In this document: one piece after another, positions 45,312-58,192 of the stretch
How the letters are laid out: every line of letters begins with the position of its first letter
How positions within the stretch are numbered: the stretch's first letter is position 1
Origin: Streptococcus devriesei DSM 19639
GTDB lineage: Bacteria; Bacillota; Bacilli; Lactobacillales; Streptococcaceae
Length of the DNA: 64,000 bases
Direction: 5' to 3'
Assembly: GCF_000423725.1 (NCBI RefSeq)
Contig: NZ_AUIN01000019.1
Span: 1-64,000 of the forward strand
Translations under genes and position numbers: made by a program
The notes under the pieces: generated by a model
The model's input: only the letters and a program-made list of their open reading frames with translations
What the model was told of the DNA's origin: nothing
The model's database searches: none

Positions 45312-47198
45312 ATGGACGAAAAAGAGGCATTGAGAACATTCGGAACGGGTGAAAATTTCCATGCGCAGCATTATTTTGGTTTTCATGAAACCGAAAGAGA
45401 TGGTGTTAAGGGATATGTCTTTAGAGTCTGGGCGCCCAATGCTGAAGATCTTCATTTGATCGGTGATTTTACAGGGTGGTTTGACAATCCTCTGCAGATG
45501 CAAAAAAATGAAGCCGGTGTTTGGGAGGTCTTTACTGATTTGCCTAAGGAGGGGCACATTTATAAATATCTTGTGACGCGTCAGGGCGGACAGATTGTCG
45601 AAAAGATTGATCCTTTTGCTATTTATCTGGAAGAGCGTCCGGGGACAGGCTCCGTGATCAGAACCATTCCTGAAAAGAAATGGAAAGACGGATTGTGGCT
45701 GGGCCGCCGCAAACGCTTAGGATTCTTTAAGCGTCCGGTTAATATTTATGAAGTTCATGCGGGCTCTTGGAAGCACAATGAGGATGGCAGTCCTTACACC
45801 TTTGACCAATTAAAAGATGAGCTGGTTCCTTATCTGGTTAAGATGAACTATACGCATGTTGAATTCATGCCGCTTATGGCTCACCCTCTGGGAATGAGCT
45901 GGGGTTATCAGCTCATGGGCTTCTTTGCTTTTGAACACACTTATGGAACACCGGAGCAATTTCAAGACTTTGTTGAAGCCTGCCACTTAAACAACATTGG
46001 TGTTATTGTTGACTGGGTACCGGGTCATTTTACGATCAATGATGATGCTTTAGCCTATTTCGACGGAACTCCGACTTTTGAATATCAGGATCACGACAGG
46101 GCGCACAATTACCGCTGGGGAGCATTGAATTTTGACCTTGGGAAGAATCAAGTGCAGTCTTTCCTTATTTCCAGTGCTAAATTCTGGATAGACTTTTACC
46201 ATATTGATGGTATTCGGGTTGATGCTGTCAGCAATATGCTTTACTTGGATTACGATGAAGGACCTTGGCAGCCTAACAAGGAAGGCGGAAACCGCAATTT
46301 GGAAGGCTATTACTTCCTGCAGCGTTTAAATACCGTGCTTAAGCTGGCTCATCCGGATGTCATGATGATTGCTGAAGAGTCGACAGCCATGACTAAGATT
46401 ACAGGGCGCCGCGAAGAAGGCGGTTTAGGATTTGACTACAAATGGAATATGGGCTGGATGAATGACATCCTTAAATTCTACGAAGAAGATCCAATTTACC
46501 GCAAATATGATTTTAATCTGGTCACCTTTAGTTTCATGTATCTCTTTTCGGAAAATTTCGTCCTCCCATTCTCGCATGACGAGGTTGTTCACGGGAAAAA
46601 GAGCCTGATGCATAAGATGTGGGGAGACCGTTACAATCAATTTGCAGGGCTGCGCAGTCTCTATACCTATCAAATGTGCCACCCCGGTAAAAAACTGCTG
46701 TTTATGGGCAGTGAATACGGCCAATTTTTGGAATGGAAATACGACCAAGAATTGGAGTGGAGCAATCTAGAAGAAGAAGACCAGTTAAACGTGAAGCTGC
46801 AGGCTTTTACAAGCAAGCTCAATCAATTCTATAAGGATCATAAAGCTCTTTGGCAGGTTGATACCAGCTATGACGGCTTGGAAATTATTGATGCGGATAA
46901 TGTTGACCAAAGTGTTCTGTCTTTCATCCGCAAAAATGAGAAAGGAGATATGTTAGTTTGCGTCTTTAATATGGCTCCTGTGGAACGCAAAGATTTCACC
47001 ATAGGGGTACCGGTTGCCGGTATTTATGAGGAAATCTGGAATACAGAACTTGAGGAATTCGGCGGTGTCTGGAAAGAGCATAATGAAACCGTTAAAACCC
47101 AAAAAGGCTTGTGGAAAGACTATGAAAATACGCTCAGTTTCACTCTGCCGGCTCTGGGAGCAAGTATCTGGAAAATTAAACGTCGTTTGAAAAAATAA
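45312..47198 (+). CDS. glgB: 1,4-alpha-glucan branching enzyme
   Basis: GlgB creates the alpha-1,6 branches of glycogen. The 628-residue GH13 protein has an N-terminal CBM48 (about residues 30-110) and the motifs VDWVPGHF (about 229-236) and [11 protein letters not shown] (nucleophile Asp, about 300-310). MIAEESTAM (acid Glu, about 350-358) and [14 protein letters not shown] (about 416-429) are also seen. The ribosome site AGAGGAGGTGG is strong. It is the first gene of glgB-C-D-A-P. Confidence 0.96.
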   Translation: MDEKEALRTFGTGENFHAQHYFGFHETERDGVKGYVFRVWAPNAEDLHLIGDFTGWFDNPLQMQKNEAGVWEVFTDLPKEGHIYKYLVTRQGGQIVEKIDPFAIYLEERPGTGSVIRTIPEKKWKDGLWLGRRKRLGFFKRPVNIYEVHAGSWKHNEDGSPYTFDQLKDELVPYLVKMNYTHVEFMPLMAHPLGMSWGYQLMGFFAFEHTYGTPEQFQDFVEACHLNNIGVIVDWVPGHFTINDDALAYFDGTPTFEYQDHDRAHNYRWGALNFDLGKNQVQSFLISSAKFWIDFYHIDGIRVDAVSNMLYLDYDEGPWQPNKEGGNRNLEGYYFLQRLNTVLKLAHPDVMMIAEESTAMTKITGRREEGGLGFDYKWNMGWMNDILKFYEEDPIYRKYDFNLVTFSFMYLFSENFVLPFSHDEVVHGKKSLMHKMWGDRYNQFAGLRSLYTYQMCHPGKKLLFMGSEYGQFLEWKYDQELEWSNLEEEDQLNVKLQAFTSKLNQFYKDHKALWQVDTSYDGLEIIDADNVDQSVLSFIRKNEKGDMLVCVFNMAPVERKDFTIGVPVAGIYEEIWNTELEEFGGVWKEHNETVKTQKGLWKDYENTLSFTLPALGASIWKIKRRLKK

Positions 47199-47222
47199 AA
47201 ACTATTTGGGAAGGAAATTCAC

Positions 47223-48362
47223 ATGAAGAATGAAATGTTAGCTTTGATCCTCGCAGGAGGACAAGGGACACGTCTGGGCAAATTGACACAAAGTATTGCA
47301 AAGCCTGCTGTTCAATTTGGGGGACGTTACCGTATTATTGATTTTGCACTGTCAAACTGTGCTAACTCAGGAATTAATAATGTTGGTGTGATTACCCAGT
47401 ACCAGCCACTGGCTCTTAATAATCATATTGGAAATGGATCAAGCTGGGGTCTTGACGGCATTGACTCTGGAACAACAGTTCTTCAGCCATATTCTGCAAC
47501 AGAAGGAAACCGTTGGTTCCAAGGAACCAGTCACGCCATCTATCAAAATATTGATTATATTGACGGTATTAATCCTGAATACGTGCTGATTCTGTCGGGA
47601 GACCATATCTACAAGATGGATTATGATGACATGCTCCAGACGCACAAAGATAACATGGCCAGTTTGACGGTAGCTGTTATCGATGTTCCTCTCAAAGAAG
47701 CCAGCCGCTTTGGTATCATGAATACAGACTCAAATGACCGTATCGTTGAGTTTGAAGAAAAACCAAAAGAACCAAAATCAACTAAGGCTTCGATGGGAGT
47801 TTACATCTTTAATTGGGATCGCCTGCGGACTATGCTTGTCGATGCTGAAAAAAATAATATTGACATGTCCGACTTTGGTCAAAATGTTATTCCTGCCTAT
47901 CTTGAATCAGGTGAACGCGTTTATACCTACAATTTCAAAGGCTATTGGAAAGACGTTGGGACAATCGAATCTCTTTGGGAAGCCAATATGGAATATATCG
48001 GAGAAGATAATGAGCTTCACAGCCGCGATCGCTCTTGGAAAATTTATTCCAGAAACTTAATCGCACCGCCTAACTTTATTACTGATGAAGCAGATGTCAA
48101 AGATTCACTTGTTGTGGACGGCTGCTTTGTATCCGGTAAGGTTGAACATTCGATTTTATCAACCAATGTTCAGGTAAGAGAAGGCGCTGAAATCAAGGAT
48201 TCCTTCATTATGAGCGGTGCTGTTATTGGTGAAGGTGCTAAAATTACGCGTGCCATTATCGGTGAAGGTGCTAAAATCGGTGAAGGCGTTGAAGTTGACG
48301 GAACAGATGACGTTCAAGTTATTGGTTACAATGAAGTAGTGGGGGTTCCAAATGAAGATTGA
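47223..48362 (+). CDS. glgC: Glucose-1-phosphate adenylyltransferase, catalytic subunit
   Basis: GlgC makes ADP-glucose from glucose-1-phosphate and ATP, the controlled step of glycogen synthesis. The 379-residue protein has the nucleotidyltransferase start [36 protein letters not shown] (residues 5-40) and the catalytic Asp region [15 protein letters not shown] (about 126-140). FEEKPKEP (about 178-185) precedes a C-terminal left-handed beta-helix. Its 3' end overlaps glgD by 11 bases, which fits a GlgC-GlgD heteromer as in other Firmicutes. Confidence 0.96.
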   Translation: MKNEMLALILAGGQGTRLGKLTQSIAKPAVQFGGRYRIIDFALSNCANSGINNVGVITQYQPLALNNHIGNGSSWGLDGIDSGTTVLQPYSATEGNRWFQGTSHAIYQNIDYIDGINPEYVLILSGDHIYKMDYDDMLQTHKDNMASLTVAVIDVPLKEASRFGIMNTDSNDRIVEFEEKPKEPKSTKASMGVYIFNWDRLRTMLVDAEKNNIDMSDFGQNVIPAYLESGERVYTYNFKGYWKDVGTIESLWEANMEYIGEDNELHSRDRSWKIYSRNLIAPPNFITDEADVKDSLVVDGCFVSGKVEHSILSTNVQVREGAEIKDSFIMSGAVIGEGAKITRAIIGEGAKIGEGVEVDGTDDVQVIGYNEVVGVPNED

Positions 48363-49482
48363 TAAATATTCTGCAATTTTAGGCAGCGCTATCGGCTTTC
48401 CCGAAATGGAAGGGCTGACAGATACCCGTCCTTTGGCAAACTTGCCTTTTGATGGTAAATACCGTTTGATTGACTTTCAATTATCAAATTTAGCTAATGC
48501 AGGGATTCGCAGTATTTATGGTATTTTCCGCGGACAAAATATCCGTTCCATTTTTGACCACATCAGAAGCGGCCGCGAATGGGGCTTAAATACTCTTTTG
48601 AGCCACTATTTCTTAGGATTTTACAATACCAGAGAAGACAGCATCTATGCAGATAAGGACTATTACGATCAAATTTTGACCTATCTGAAGCGTTCAGGTT
48701 CAGACCAAACCATCTATATGTCCTGTGACATTCTATGTAATATTGATCTTCAGCAAGTTATTCACCTGCACAATGCTAATAAGCGCAATATCACTGTTGT
48801 TTATAAGAAATTGCCTGTTAATATCATTTCTAAGGCCAACGATATTTTAGAAATCGATGAAACAGACACTGTCACCGGCCGTCACGACAGCCATGTCGGC
48901 AAGGAATTTGAAAAAATGTCTGCCGGTATTTACATTGTTAATACCCCTTGGCTGATCGAGCAGATGGAAAAAGAAAATGAAAAGGAAAATCCTCTCAATC
49001 TTCGCTTTTTGCTTCGTGATTTGACGGTTTCCGAAAGAGCCTTGGCCTTTGAATATACCGGCTATCTGGCCAACATTTCATCAGTCAAGTCTTACTATGA
49101 TGCCAACATGGATATGCTGGATTCTCAAAAATTCTATTCTCTCCTTTATTCCAACCAAAAGGTTTACACCAAGGTTAAAAATGAAGAAGCAACCTATTTT
49201 GCAGCCAACTCGACCGTGAAAAATGCTCAGTTTGCTTCGGGCAGCATTGTCAAAGGCACGGTAGAGCATTCCATTATTTCGCGGAATTGCTACATTTCGG
49301 ATAATTCCAGAGTTGCCAACAGCATTGTCTTTCCTAAGGTGACTATCGGTGAAGGGGCTGTTGTTGAAAATGCGATTTTGGATAAGAACGTCAAGATTGC
49401 ACCGGGAGTAACGATTCGCGGAACAGCAGATAAACCGGTTGTTATAGCAAAAGCAAGCGAAATTGTTGAGGATATGGTTTGA
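48352..49482 (+). CDS. glgD: Glucose-1-phosphate adenylyltransferase, regulatory subunit
   Basis: A 376-residue paralogue of GlgC that raises the activity of the GlgC-GlgD complex in Gram-positives. It keeps the overall fold but has lost the GGxGTRL nucleotide loop ([20 protein letters not shown] instead). The GlgC motif LSGDH is MSCDILCN here, so it is probably not catalytic itself. The C-terminus has hexapeptide-repeat beta-helix sequence ([31 protein letters not shown]). The start overlaps glgC, and the stop shares a base with the glgA start. Confidence 0.94.
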   Translation: MKIDKYSAILGSAIGFPEMEGLTDTRPLANLPFDGKYRLIDFQLSNLANAGIRSIYGIFRGQNIRSIFDHIRSGREWGLNTLLSHYFLGFYNTREDSIYADKDYYDQILTYLKRSGSDQTIYMSCDILCNIDLQQVIHLHNANKRNITVVYKKLPVNIISKANDILEIDETDTVTGRHDSHVGKEFEKMSAGIYIVNTPWLIEQMEKENEKENPLNLRFLLRDLTVSERALAFEYTGYLANISSVKSYYDANMDMLDSQKFYSLLYSNQKVYTKVKNEEATYFAANSTVKNAQFASGSIVKGTVEHSIISRNCYISDNSRVANSIVFPKVTIGEGAVVENAILDKNVKIAPGVTIRGTADKPVVIAKASEIVEDMV

Positions 49483-50915
49483 TGAAAATTTTATTTGTAG
49501 CAGCAGAAGGTGCTCCTTTTGCGAAAACTGGCGGATTAGGCGATGTCATCGGGGCATTGCCTAAATCCCTTGTTAAAAACGGAAACGAAGTCAGTGTCAT
49601 TCTTCCTTACTATGATGCTGTTGATGCTAAGTTCGGCGAAGAGATAAAGGATCTGTTTTACTTCTTTACCAATGTGGGCTGGCGCCGCGAATATGTAGGC
49701 ATCAAGCACATTTTTAAGGATGGTGTTAATTTTTATTTTATTGACAATAAGCATTATTTCTACCGCGGTCAGGTTTACGGAGAATTTGACGATGGTGAAC
49801 GTTTTGCCTACTTCCAGTTAGCTGCTTTAGAAGCAATGGAAAAGATTGATTTTATTCCCGATGTTCTTCATGTGCATGACTATCATACCGCTATGATTCC
49901 TTATCTGCTCAAGGAAAAATACCATTGGATTAACGCTTATAAGGGCATCAAGACGGTTTTCACCATTCATAATATTGAATTTCAAGGTCAGTTTAATCCT
50001 TCTATGCTGGGGGAACTCTTCAGTGTCGGTGATGAGCGCTATCGTGACGGGACGCTGCGCTGGAATGACTGCCTGAATTGGATGAAAGCAGGCGTTCTTT
50101 ATGCTGACCGCGTCACAACAGTATCACCAAGTTACGCCAAAGAAATTATGACACCGGAATTTGGCAAGGGACTTGATCAGATTATGCGGATGGAATCGGG
50201 CAAGCTGAGCGGTGTTGTCAATGGTATTGATACTGACTTGCTTGATCCGGAAACAGACCCGCATTTGGTGGCTCATTTTTCAAAAGACGACCTATCAGGC
50301 AAGGCTGAAAACAAGGCGGCACTGCAGGAACGTGTCGGGCTGCCGGTACGTGATGATGTGCCTTTGATTGGTATTGTTTCTCGTTTGACAGATCAAAAAG
50401 GTTTCAATCTGGTTGTTGATGAACTAAACACCATCATGCAGCTGGACTTGCAGATTGTACTGTTGGGAACAGGCTATGCTGATTTTGAAAATGCTTTTTC
50501 ATGGTTCAGCTATGCTTATCCGGAAAAAATCTCTGCTAATATCACATTTGATTTAGAACTGGCCCAGCAGATTTATGCTGCCAGTGACCTTTTCTTGATG
50601 CCTAGTGCTTTTGAACCATGCGGTCTCTCACAGATGATGGCCATGCGCTATGGTACGCTGCCTTTGGTGCATGAGGTGGGCGGACTTCGAGATACTGTTA
50701 TTCCTTATAATGAATTTGAAAAAACGGGTACAGGTTTTGGTTTCCAAGACTTTTCTGGCTATTGGCTGACCAAAACACTTGAGACTGCGCTGGATGTTTA
50801 TTATAATAAGAAGGACGACTGGAAAATTTTGCAGCAAAATGCGATGAGCATGGATTTCTCTTGGGATACGGCCAGTCAGGCTTATGAAGATATCTACAAA
50901 GAAATAGCAAAATAA
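49482..50915 (+). CDS. glgA: Glycogen synthase (ADP-glucose)
   Basis: GlgA adds glucose from ADP-glucose to the growing glycogen chain. ATG 49482 gives [30 protein letters not shown] (477 residues); the TTG one codon earlier is not needed. The KTGGLGDV motif (residues 15-22) binds ADP-glucose. [24 protein letters not shown] [11 protein letters not shown] and the GT5 motif [36 protein letters not shown] (about residues 368-403) complete the family pattern. It is translationally coupled to glgD (TGATG). Confidence 0.96.
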   Translation: MKILFVAAEGAPFAKTGGLGDVIGALPKSLVKNGNEVSVILPYYDAVDAKFGEEIKDLFYFFTNVGWRREYVGIKHIFKDGVNFYFIDNKHYFYRGQVYGEFDDGERFAYFQLAALEAMEKIDFIPDVLHVHDYHTAMIPYLLKEKYHWINAYKGIKTVFTIHNIEFQGQFNPSMLGELFSVGDERYRDGTLRWNDCLNWMKAGVLYADRVTTVSPSYAKEIMTPEFGKGLDQIMRMESGKLSGVVNGIDTDLLDPETDPHLVAHFSKDDLSGKAENKAALQERVGLPVRDDVPLIGIVSRLTDQKGFNLVVDELNTIMQLDLQIVLLGTGYADFENAFSWFSYAYPEKISANITFDLELAQQIYAASDLFLMPSAFEPCGLSQMMAMRYGTLPLVHEVGGLRDTVIPYNEFEKTGTGFGFQDFSGYWLTKTLETALDVYYNKKDDWKILQQNAMSMDFSWDTASQAYEDIYKEIAK

Positions 50916-51083
50916 AAAATAAGGCAATTGTCTGCAGCAGCAGGCTTTTGCCTCTTAGGATTTAGTGTTATTTTTGTCCGCTTAGATTGACAGCTGTTTT
51001 TATGAACTTTTCAATCAGCAGTCGGTCTATTGGCCGAAAGCACAATTCCGGCAGTTCTTGCAGTCTCTTATGAAAGGAAAAAA

Positions 51084-53480
51084 ATGCAACTTACAAAAGA
51101 AAAATTCATCCGTGATTTCAAAGACACTCTCCATGAAGAGCAGCTGATTAAAGTACCTGATGCTACTCCGACAGAACTTTTTAGTTCTTTAGCAAAGGTT
51201 ATCCGTAAATATTACACACCGCTTTGGCTGGAGCGAAACCGTAAAATTTCAGAAAATCATCAAAAAGTAGCTTATTATTTTTCGATTGAATTTCTTCCCG
51301 GCCGGATGCTTGAAACCAATCTGCTGAATCTGGGCATTCTTGATACCGTTAAAGAAGGCTTTGCAGATTTAGGGATCAATTTCAAAGATGTTAAAAATGC
51401 TGAATACGATATGGCTCTGGGGAACGGAGGCTTGGGACGCTTAGCAGCAGCCTTCATGGATTCGCTGGCAACAACCGGCTATCCGGGCTTTGGCAATGGG
51501 CTTCGCTACCAGTATGGTCTGTTCAAACAGCGTATTGTCAATGGCTATCAAACAGAGCTGCCTGACGCTTGGTTTGGCTCTGTCGGCAATGTCTGGGAAA
51601 CCCGAAAAGATCATGATGCTGTTGAAGTTAAGCTCTATGGCAATGTGCATCTGCAGGCTAATGAAGAAGGGCGTATTGTTCCCGCTTACGATGGTGCGCA
51701 GATTCTTCGCGCGGTGCCTTATGATGTTCCGCAGATTGGTTTTGGCAATGATAACGTCAACAACCTCCGCCTTTGGGATGTTGAAATTCCTGAAGAATAT
51801 GAACTCAATTACCCGACCTTGGCAGACCGCCGGCGGGTGAAAAATATCACAGCCATTCTTTATCCGGATGATTCTAATTATGAAGGAAAAGAGCTGCGCC
51901 TCATTCAAGAATACTTCATGACAAGTGCCGGGCTGCAGACCATTATTAAATCTTATCTGAAACAAGGACGGCTCTTGGAGCGGATTCATGAAAAAATTTC
52001 TGTCCATATCAATGATACCCATCCGGCGGTTGCGCCGGCTGAGTTTATGCGTCTGTTGGTTGATGATTACGGTTTAGAGTGGGATCAGGCTTGGGAAACG
52101 ACTGTACAAACCATGAGTTACACCAATCACACCATTCTTTCAGAAGCTTTGGAAAAATGGGATGCTGGACTTTTCAAAAATGTTCTGCCGCGTGTTTATC
52201 AGATTATTCTCGAAATTGACAACCGATTTGTTGCCGGTCTGGCACAAAAAGGCATTGATACGCACATTATTGAAAATACTCGGATTGTCAAAGACAATCA
52301 GATTCACATGGCTAATCTGGCTATCATTGGCGGGCATTCCGTAAATGGTGTAGCAAAACTTCATACAGAACTGCTTAAAGAAGACACTCTGCATGATTTC
52401 TACACACTTTACCCGGGTAAATTTAACAATAAGACCAACGGGATTGTTCAACGCCGCTGGACACAGATTGCAGCACCTGAATTATCAGCAGCTATTGATC
52501 AGACCATCGGCAATGGCTGGCGGACAGATATTCACGAACTCAGAAAGCTCAATGACTTCGCTGATGATAAAGAGGTTCTCAATGCTTTCTACCGTGTTAA
52601 GCAGGATTCAAAAGTAAAACTGGCTGCCTATATCAAAGAAACAACAGGTATTGACGTATCAACCGATGCCATCTTTGATGTTCAGGTTAAACGGCTTCAT
52701 GCCTACAAGCGCCAGCTGCTGAATGTCCTGCACATTGTCAAACTTTACTGGGATTTAAAGGATAATCCGGATCTTGACCTGGTTCCTCGTGTCTTTATTT
52801 TCGGTGCTAAGGCAGCCCCGGGCTATCATTTTGCTAAGTCTGTTATTAAAATTATTAATGAACTGGCTAACCTTATTAATAATGATGCTTCGCTTCAAGG
52901 AAAACTCAAGGTTATCTTTCTGGAAAACTATAATGTCAGTTTAGCAGAGCTGATTATCCCAGCTGCAAATGTTTCTGAGCAAATTTCATTGGCTTCCAAA
53001 GAAGCTTCCGGAACATCCAATATGAAATTCATGATGACTGGTGCTATTACGCTGGCAACACTTGATGGAGCGAATATTGAAATTAAGGACGAAGTCGGTG
53101 ATGATAACATTGTCATATTCGGAATGGACAAGGATGATGTTTACAGCCATTACCGAAATCATGATTACTATTCGCGCGGTGTTTATGAATCTAATCCGGT
53201 CATTAAGCGCGTGGTAGATACCTTTATAAATGGCACGATTCCAAACAGTCAAAGTGAAGGAGCGGAAATTTATGAAGCTCTCATCACGCATAATGATGAG
53301 TACTTCCTGCTTGAGGATTTCACTTCTTATGTGGAAGCGCAGGAAAAAATTGATGCTCTCTACCGTGACCGTGAAGGTTGGGCTCGCATGAGTCTGCGCA
53401 ACATTGCTAATTCTGATAAATTTACCTCTGATGATACCATCACAGAGTATGCTAAAGATATTTGGCAATTAGAAAAATAA
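51084..53480 (+). CDS. glgP: Glycogen phosphorylase
   Basis: GlgP degrades glycogen to glucose-1-phosphate. ATG 51084 (MQLTKEKF, 798 residues) is chosen because GAAAGGAAA lies just upstream; the track frame from 51030 has no ribosome site. GT35 motifs are [22 protein letters not shown] (about residues 112-133), VKRLHAYKRQ (about 535-544) and the PLP site SKEASGTSNMKFMMTGAITLATLDGANIEI (about 637-666). It closes the glycogen operon 168 bases after glgA. The gap 50916-51083 contains only a weak GGCAA/TTGCC hairpin. Confidence 0.96.
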   Translation: MQLTKEKFIRDFKDTLHEEQLIKVPDATPTELFSSLAKVIRKYYTPLWLERNRKISENHQKVAYYFSIEFLPGRMLETNLLNLGILDTVKEGFADLGINFKDVKNAEYDMALGNGGLGRLAAAFMDSLATTGYPGFGNGLRYQYGLFKQRIVNGYQTELPDAWFGSVGNVWETRKDHDAVEVKLYGNVHLQANEEGRIVPAYDGAQILRAVPYDVPQIGFGNDNVNNLRLWDVEIPEEYELNYPTLADRRRVKNITAILYPDDSNYEGKELRLIQEYFMTSAGLQTIIKSYLKQGRLLERIHEKISVHINDTHPAVAPAEFMRLLVDDYGLEWDQAWETTVQTMSYTNHTILSEALEKWDAGLFKNVLPRVYQIILEIDNRFVAGLAQKGIDTHIIENTRIVKDNQIHMANLAIIGGHSVNGVAKLHTELLKEDTLHDFYTLYPGKFNNKTNGIVQRRWTQIAAPELSAAIDQTIGNGWRTDIHELRKLNDFADDKEVLNAFYRVKQDSKVKLAAYIKETTGIDVSTDAIFDVQVKRLHAYKRQLLNVLHIVKLYWDLKDNPDLDLVPRVFIFGAKAAPGYHFAKSVIKIINELANLINNDASLQGKLKVIFLENYNVSLAELIIPAANVSEQISLASKEASGTSNMKFMMTGAITLATLDGANIEIKDEVGDDNIVIFGMDKDDVYSHYRNHDYYSRGVYESNPVIKRVVDTFINGTIPNSQSEGAEIYEALITHNDEYFLLEDFTSYVEAQEKIDALYRDREGWARMSLRNIANSDKFTSDDTITEYAKDIWQLEK

Positions 53481-53489
53481 GCCTTCCCA

Positions 53490-53549
53490 AAGAGGGCGGG
53501 ACAGTAAATTCTAAGTTTTTGACGGAATTTGCTCCCGTTCTCTTTTTTT
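53490..53549 (+). terminator. Terminator of the glycogen operon
   Basis: AGAGGGCGGGA pairs with TCCCGTTCTCT (53491-53501 with 53533-53543) across a 31-base loop, followed by T's to 53549. Confidence 0.7.
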
Positions 53550-53613
53550 GCTGCCAATTTAATCCGGCAAAATCGGCTGCTGTGCCCATTTTCAGCTTAA
53601 AAATGCCAGGTTG

Positions 53614-53638
53614 TAAAGCCCTGTTTGGCTTCTTTTTT
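53614..53638 (+). terminator. Second terminator between glgP and atpE
   Basis: AAGCC/GGCTT stem (53616-53620 with 53627-53631), CTGTTT loop, T run to 53638. The region 53550-53710 holds no gene. Confidence 0.65.
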
Positions 53639-53710
53639 ATGACTGAAAAAGGATGCTCGGAAAAGCTTAAATTTAAAGATCAGGAAAGCGCAAACAATTT
53701 GTGGTTTTCG

Positions 53711-53739
53711 TTGACAAACACTGAAAATAGGAATAAACT
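53711..53739 (+). promoter_or_regulatory. Promoter of the F-ATPase operon
   Basis: Perfect -35 TTGACA (53711-53716), 17-base spacer, -10 TAAACT (53734-53739), 35 bases before atpE. Confidence 0.72.
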
Positions 53740-53773
53740 AAACAAGTAAAAAAATTTAAAAGGAGAATTCAAA

Positions 53774-53974
53774 ATGAATTTAGGTATTATGGCTCTTGGC
53801 TTAGCCTGTTTTGGTGCTAGTTTGGCAGAAGGTTACTTGGTCGCTAACTTGTTTAAAGCAGCCGCTCGTCAGCCTGAAATTATCGGTCAGTTAAGAACGC
53901 TTATGATTCTGGGTGTTGCCTTTATTGAAGGTACTTTCTTCGTTACCCTTGGTATGACACTTATTCTTAGATAA
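53774..53974 (+). CDS. atpE: F-type ATPase subunit c
   Basis: Proteolipid of the membrane rotor ring. The 66-residue hairpin has two membrane helices joined by the polar loop ARQPEI (residues 31-36). The proton-binding acidic residue is Glu in AFIEGTFF (residue about 53), as expected for streptococci. It is first in the operon, with the strong ribosome site AAAGGAGAA. In streptococci this enzyme mostly pumps protons outward, supporting acid tolerance. Confidence 0.96.
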   Translation: MNLGIMALGLACFGASLAEGYLVANLFKAAARQPEIIGQLRTLMILGVAFIEGTFFVTLGMTLILR

Positions 53975-54015
53975 AGGGTTTGTGTCCTGCCTATTTAGAA
54001 AAGGGGGGGAGTTAG

Positions 54016-54720
54016 TTGGAATCAAACACACCAACAATTAGCATTGGACCGGTAACATTTGATTTGACCTTACTTGCCATGTCTCTTTTGACAGTTGCTG
54101 CTGTCTTTGGATTTGTCTTTTGGGCTAGCCGTCATATGACACTAAAGCCTAAGGGCAAACAAAATGTCTTAGAATATCTCTATGATTTTGTAACAGGAAT
54201 TGCTAAGGAAAATTTAGGTGAAGAAAACGGGAAGCGCTATTCGCTTTTCCTATTTACTTTGTTCACTTTTATCGCTTTTGCTAATAATCTGGGATTAATG
54301 AGCAGGGTTGAAACAAATGAGTATAATCTCTGGACATCGCCTACTGCTAATATGATGTATGACTTTGCTCTGGCCATTTTTGTGACCATCATTGTCCATG
54401 CTGAAGGTATCAGACGCCGCGGTATAAAAAACTATTTAAAAGCTTTTGTTACCCCTATCGGCCTGACACCGATGAACTTATTAGAAGAAGTCACGAACTT
54501 AGCTTCTCTTGCTTTGCGTCTCTATGGGAATATTTATGCGGGAGAAGTTGTCACAGGTCTTATTTTAAGAATGGTTGATGTTAGTGTTTTTGTCTCTCCT
54601 GTTGCCCTTGCTCTTAATCTGGTCTGGACGGCTTTTTCTGTCTTTATCTCATGTTTGCAAGGTTATGTTTTCACCCTGCTGACGTCTATATATTTGAGTA
54701 AAAAGGTTAATGGAGAGTAA
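54016..54720 (+). CDS. atpB: F-type ATPase subunit a
   Basis: Membrane stator subunit forming the proton half-channels with the c ring. The 234-residue protein begins at a TTG (54016, [20 protein letters not shown]) behind a G-rich ribosome site GGGGGGGAG; no suitable ATG exists at the family's usual start. The essential Arg lies in [17 protein letters not shown] (about residues 162-178). Five to six membrane segments are evident. The rare start may help lower its level relative to subunit c. Confidence 0.95.
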   Translation: MESNTPTISIGPVTFDLTLLAMSLLTVAAVFGFVFWASRHMTLKPKGKQNVLEYLYDFVTGIAKENLGEENGKRYSLFLFTLFTFIAFANNLGLMSRVETNEYNLWTSPTANMMYDFALAIFVTIIVHAEGIRRRGIKNYLKAFVTPIGLTPMNLLEEVTNLASLALRLYGNIYAGEVVTGLILRMVDVSVFVSPVALALNLVWTAFSVFISCLQGYVFTLLTSIYLSKKVNGE

Positions 54721-54733
54721 GAAAGGAGAATAA

Positions 54734-55228
54734 ATGTCGGTATCAGTTGGTCAATTTATCGGAAATTTTATTATTGCTACAGGGTCTTTTGTTCTGCTGT
54801 TTGTTCTTCTTAAAAAATTTGCCTGGTCTCAAATTACTGCTATTTTTCAGGCTCGGGAAGAAAAGATTTCAAAAGACATCGACGATGCCCAAAACGCGCG
54901 TCAGAATGCCCAGACTTTGGAAAACAAGCGTCAGGCTGAGCTCAATCAGGCTAAGGATGAAGCTGTTCAAATTATTGAAAATGCCAAAGAAACGGGCAAA
55001 GCTCAGGAAACTAAGATTGTCACAGAAGCTCAGGAAGAAGTGGGCCGCCTCAAAGATAAGGCAAATCAGGATATCGCCAGCAGCAAGGCAGAAGCACTGT
55101 CAAGTGTCAAAGCAGATGTCGCTGATATCAGTGTCCTTCTGGCTGAAAAAATCATGGCAAAAAGCCTTGATAAAACGGCTCAGAGCGACCTGATTGACAG
55201 TTACTTAGACAAGCTGGGAGATGCCTAA
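54734..55228 (+). CDS. atpF: F-type ATPase subunit b
   Basis: Peripheral stalk subunit: one N-terminal membrane helix (about residues 8-27, IGNFIIATGSFVLLFVLLKKF) followed by a long charged coiled coil (about 35-150) that binds delta and the F1 head. Its 164 residues are typical. The ribosome site GAAAGGAG is strong. Its stop overlaps the atpH start (TAATG). Confidence 0.95.
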   Translation: MSVSVGQFIGNFIIATGSFVLLFVLLKKFAWSQITAIFQAREEKISKDIDDAQNARQNAQTLENKRQAELNQAKDEAVQIIENAKETGKAQETKIVTEAQEEVGRLKDKANQDIASSKAEALSSVKADVADISVLLAEKIMAKSLDKTAQSDLIDSYLDKLGDA

Positions 55229-55764
55229 TGGATAAGAAAATGCAGGCTTTAACAGAAACCTATGCAAAAAGTCTCGTAGATGTGGCGGTTGAAAAAAGTG
55301 CAACAGCGGCTGTCTATGATGATGTTAAAGCTATTTTAACGGTCCTTGATGACAGCGATGTGCAGCATTTTTTGGCCAGCACAGCGGTCAGTTTGTCTGA
55401 GAAGGCTGGCTTGGTTAGATTGTTTCAAGAGTCTGGTTCAGATTACATGAACAATTTTCTTGAGATAATTCTGCAAAATGAGCGCCAGAGCTTGCTTAAG
55501 CCGATTATGGAAGAGGTTTTAAAAGAGCTCAGCATCAAAACGCAGACTTTTGATATTGAGGTGACAGCGGCCGTTGCTTTGTCAGACAGCCAAAAAGAAC
55601 GGCTGGCTGCACTGGCTGAAAAGAAATTCGACTTGACCAAGCGAGAATTCATCGAACACATCGATGAAGAGCTCATTGGCGGTTTTGTTCTCAAGGCGAA
55701 TAACAAGGTAATTGACACTAGTATTCGCAGCCAATTACAAGAATTAAAAATGAATTTGAAATAG
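55228..55764 (+). CDS. atpH: F-type ATPase subunit delta
   Basis: F1 subunit that joins the b stalk to the top of the alpha/beta head. The 178-residue protein has the OSCP/delta N-terminal helical domain and the family's C-terminal signature DEELIGGFVLKANNKVIDTSIRSQLQELK (about residues 146-174). The start codon overlaps the atpF stop, so the stalk subunits are coupled. Confidence 0.95.
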   Translation: MDKKMQALTETYAKSLVDVAVEKSATAAVYDDVKAILTVLDDSDVQHFLASTAVSLSEKAGLVRLFQESGSDYMNNFLEIILQNERQSLLKPIMEEVLKELSIKTQTFDIEVTAAVALSDSQKERLAALAEKKFDLTKREFIEHIDEELIGGFVLKANNKVIDTSIRSQLQELKMNLK

Positions 55765-55776
55765 AAAGTGGTGTGA

Positions 55777-57285
<1,509 letters not shown>

Positions 57286-57302
57286 TACAGGAGGGATCTA
57301 AT

Positions 57303-58181
57303 ATGGCAGGCTCTCTTAGTGAAATTAAAGTGAGAATTACGTCAACGCAAAAGACCGGGAAAATTACCAGCGCCATGAAGATGGTATCTTCTGCCAAATT
57401 GGTTAAGTCAGAACAAGCAGCCAAGAATTTTCAAGTTTATGCTTCTAAAATTCGTCAGCTTACAACAGATTTACTGCATTCTGATTTAACCATGGGTTCG
57501 AATAATCCCATGCTGATTTCGCGTCCGATTAAAAAGACAGCTTATATCGTTATCACTTCTGATAAGGGTTTGGTTGGTGCTTATAATTCAACCATTCTCA
57601 AGGCTGTTATGGATACCATCAAGGATTATCATCCGGATGACAGTGATTATACCATTATTTCTATCGGCGGAATGGGCTCTGATTTTTTCAAGGCTCGCAA
57701 TATTCCCGTTGCTTTTGAACTGCGCGGATTGGAAGACAATCCCAGTTTTGAAGAAGTTAACCGGATTATCTCAAAGTCGGTTGAAATGTACAAAAATGAA
57801 ATCTTTGATGAACTCTATGTCTGTTACACACACCATATTAACAGTTTGACCAGTCAAGTGCGTGTTGAAAAAATGCTTCCTATTTCAGATTTAGACGCAG
57901 ACGAAGCCAGCGAAGGCAATGTCACAGGATTTGAATTAGAACCCAATCGGGAAGCTATTTTGGAACAGCTTTTGCCCCAGTATGCTGAAAGTCTGATTTA
58001 CGGTGCCATTATTGATGCTAAGACAGCAGAGCATGCAGCAGGTATGACAGCTATGCAGACAGCGACAGATAATGCTGATAAGGTCATTAAAGATTTGACG
58101 AAATTATACAATCGTGTGCGTCAGGCCGCGATTACACAAGAAATTACAGAGATTGTCGCGGGTGCCAACGCCTTAGATTAA
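57303..58181 (+). CDS. atpG: F-type ATPase subunit gamma
   Basis: Central rotating shaft of F1. The 292-residue protein has the two long terminal helices of the family: the N-terminal [26 protein letters not shown] (about residues 8-33) and the C-terminal [36 protein letters not shown] (about 230-265). The ribosome site AGGAGGG is strong. The gap to atpD is 374 bases, much longer than the other gaps in this operon, because it carries two copies of a structured repeat. Confidence 0.96.
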   Translation: MAGSLSEIKVRITSTQKTGKITSAMKMVSSAKLVKSEQAAKNFQVYASKIRQLTTDLLHSDLTMGSNNPMLISRPIKKTAYIVITSDKGLVGAYNSTILKAVMDTIKDYHPDDSDYTIISIGGMGSDFFKARNIPVAFELRGLEDNPSFEEVNRIISKSVEMYKNEIFDELYVCYTHHINSLTSQVRVEKMLPISDLDADEASEGNVTGFELEPNREAILEQLLPQYAESLIYGAIIDAKTAEHAAGMTAMQTATDNADKVIKDLTKLYNRVRQAAITQEITEIVAGANALD

Positions 58182-58192
58182 TCTCTCTGCAA

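Noticed and set aside
45148..45333. 61-codon hydrophobic frame in the glgB leader
   Set aside because: Its ATG overlaps the -10 element, so it lies before the expected transcription start. It passes through a terminator hairpin and overlaps the glgB start.
48352..49482. A second catalytic glgC
   Set aside because: The GGQGTR nucleotide loop and the LSGDH motif are missing, so it is the regulatory GlgD subunit.
53481..53773. 95-codon frame between glgP and atpE
   Set aside because: It begins inside glgP and runs through two terminators. The composition is not protein-like, and the region is explained as terminators plus the atp promoter.
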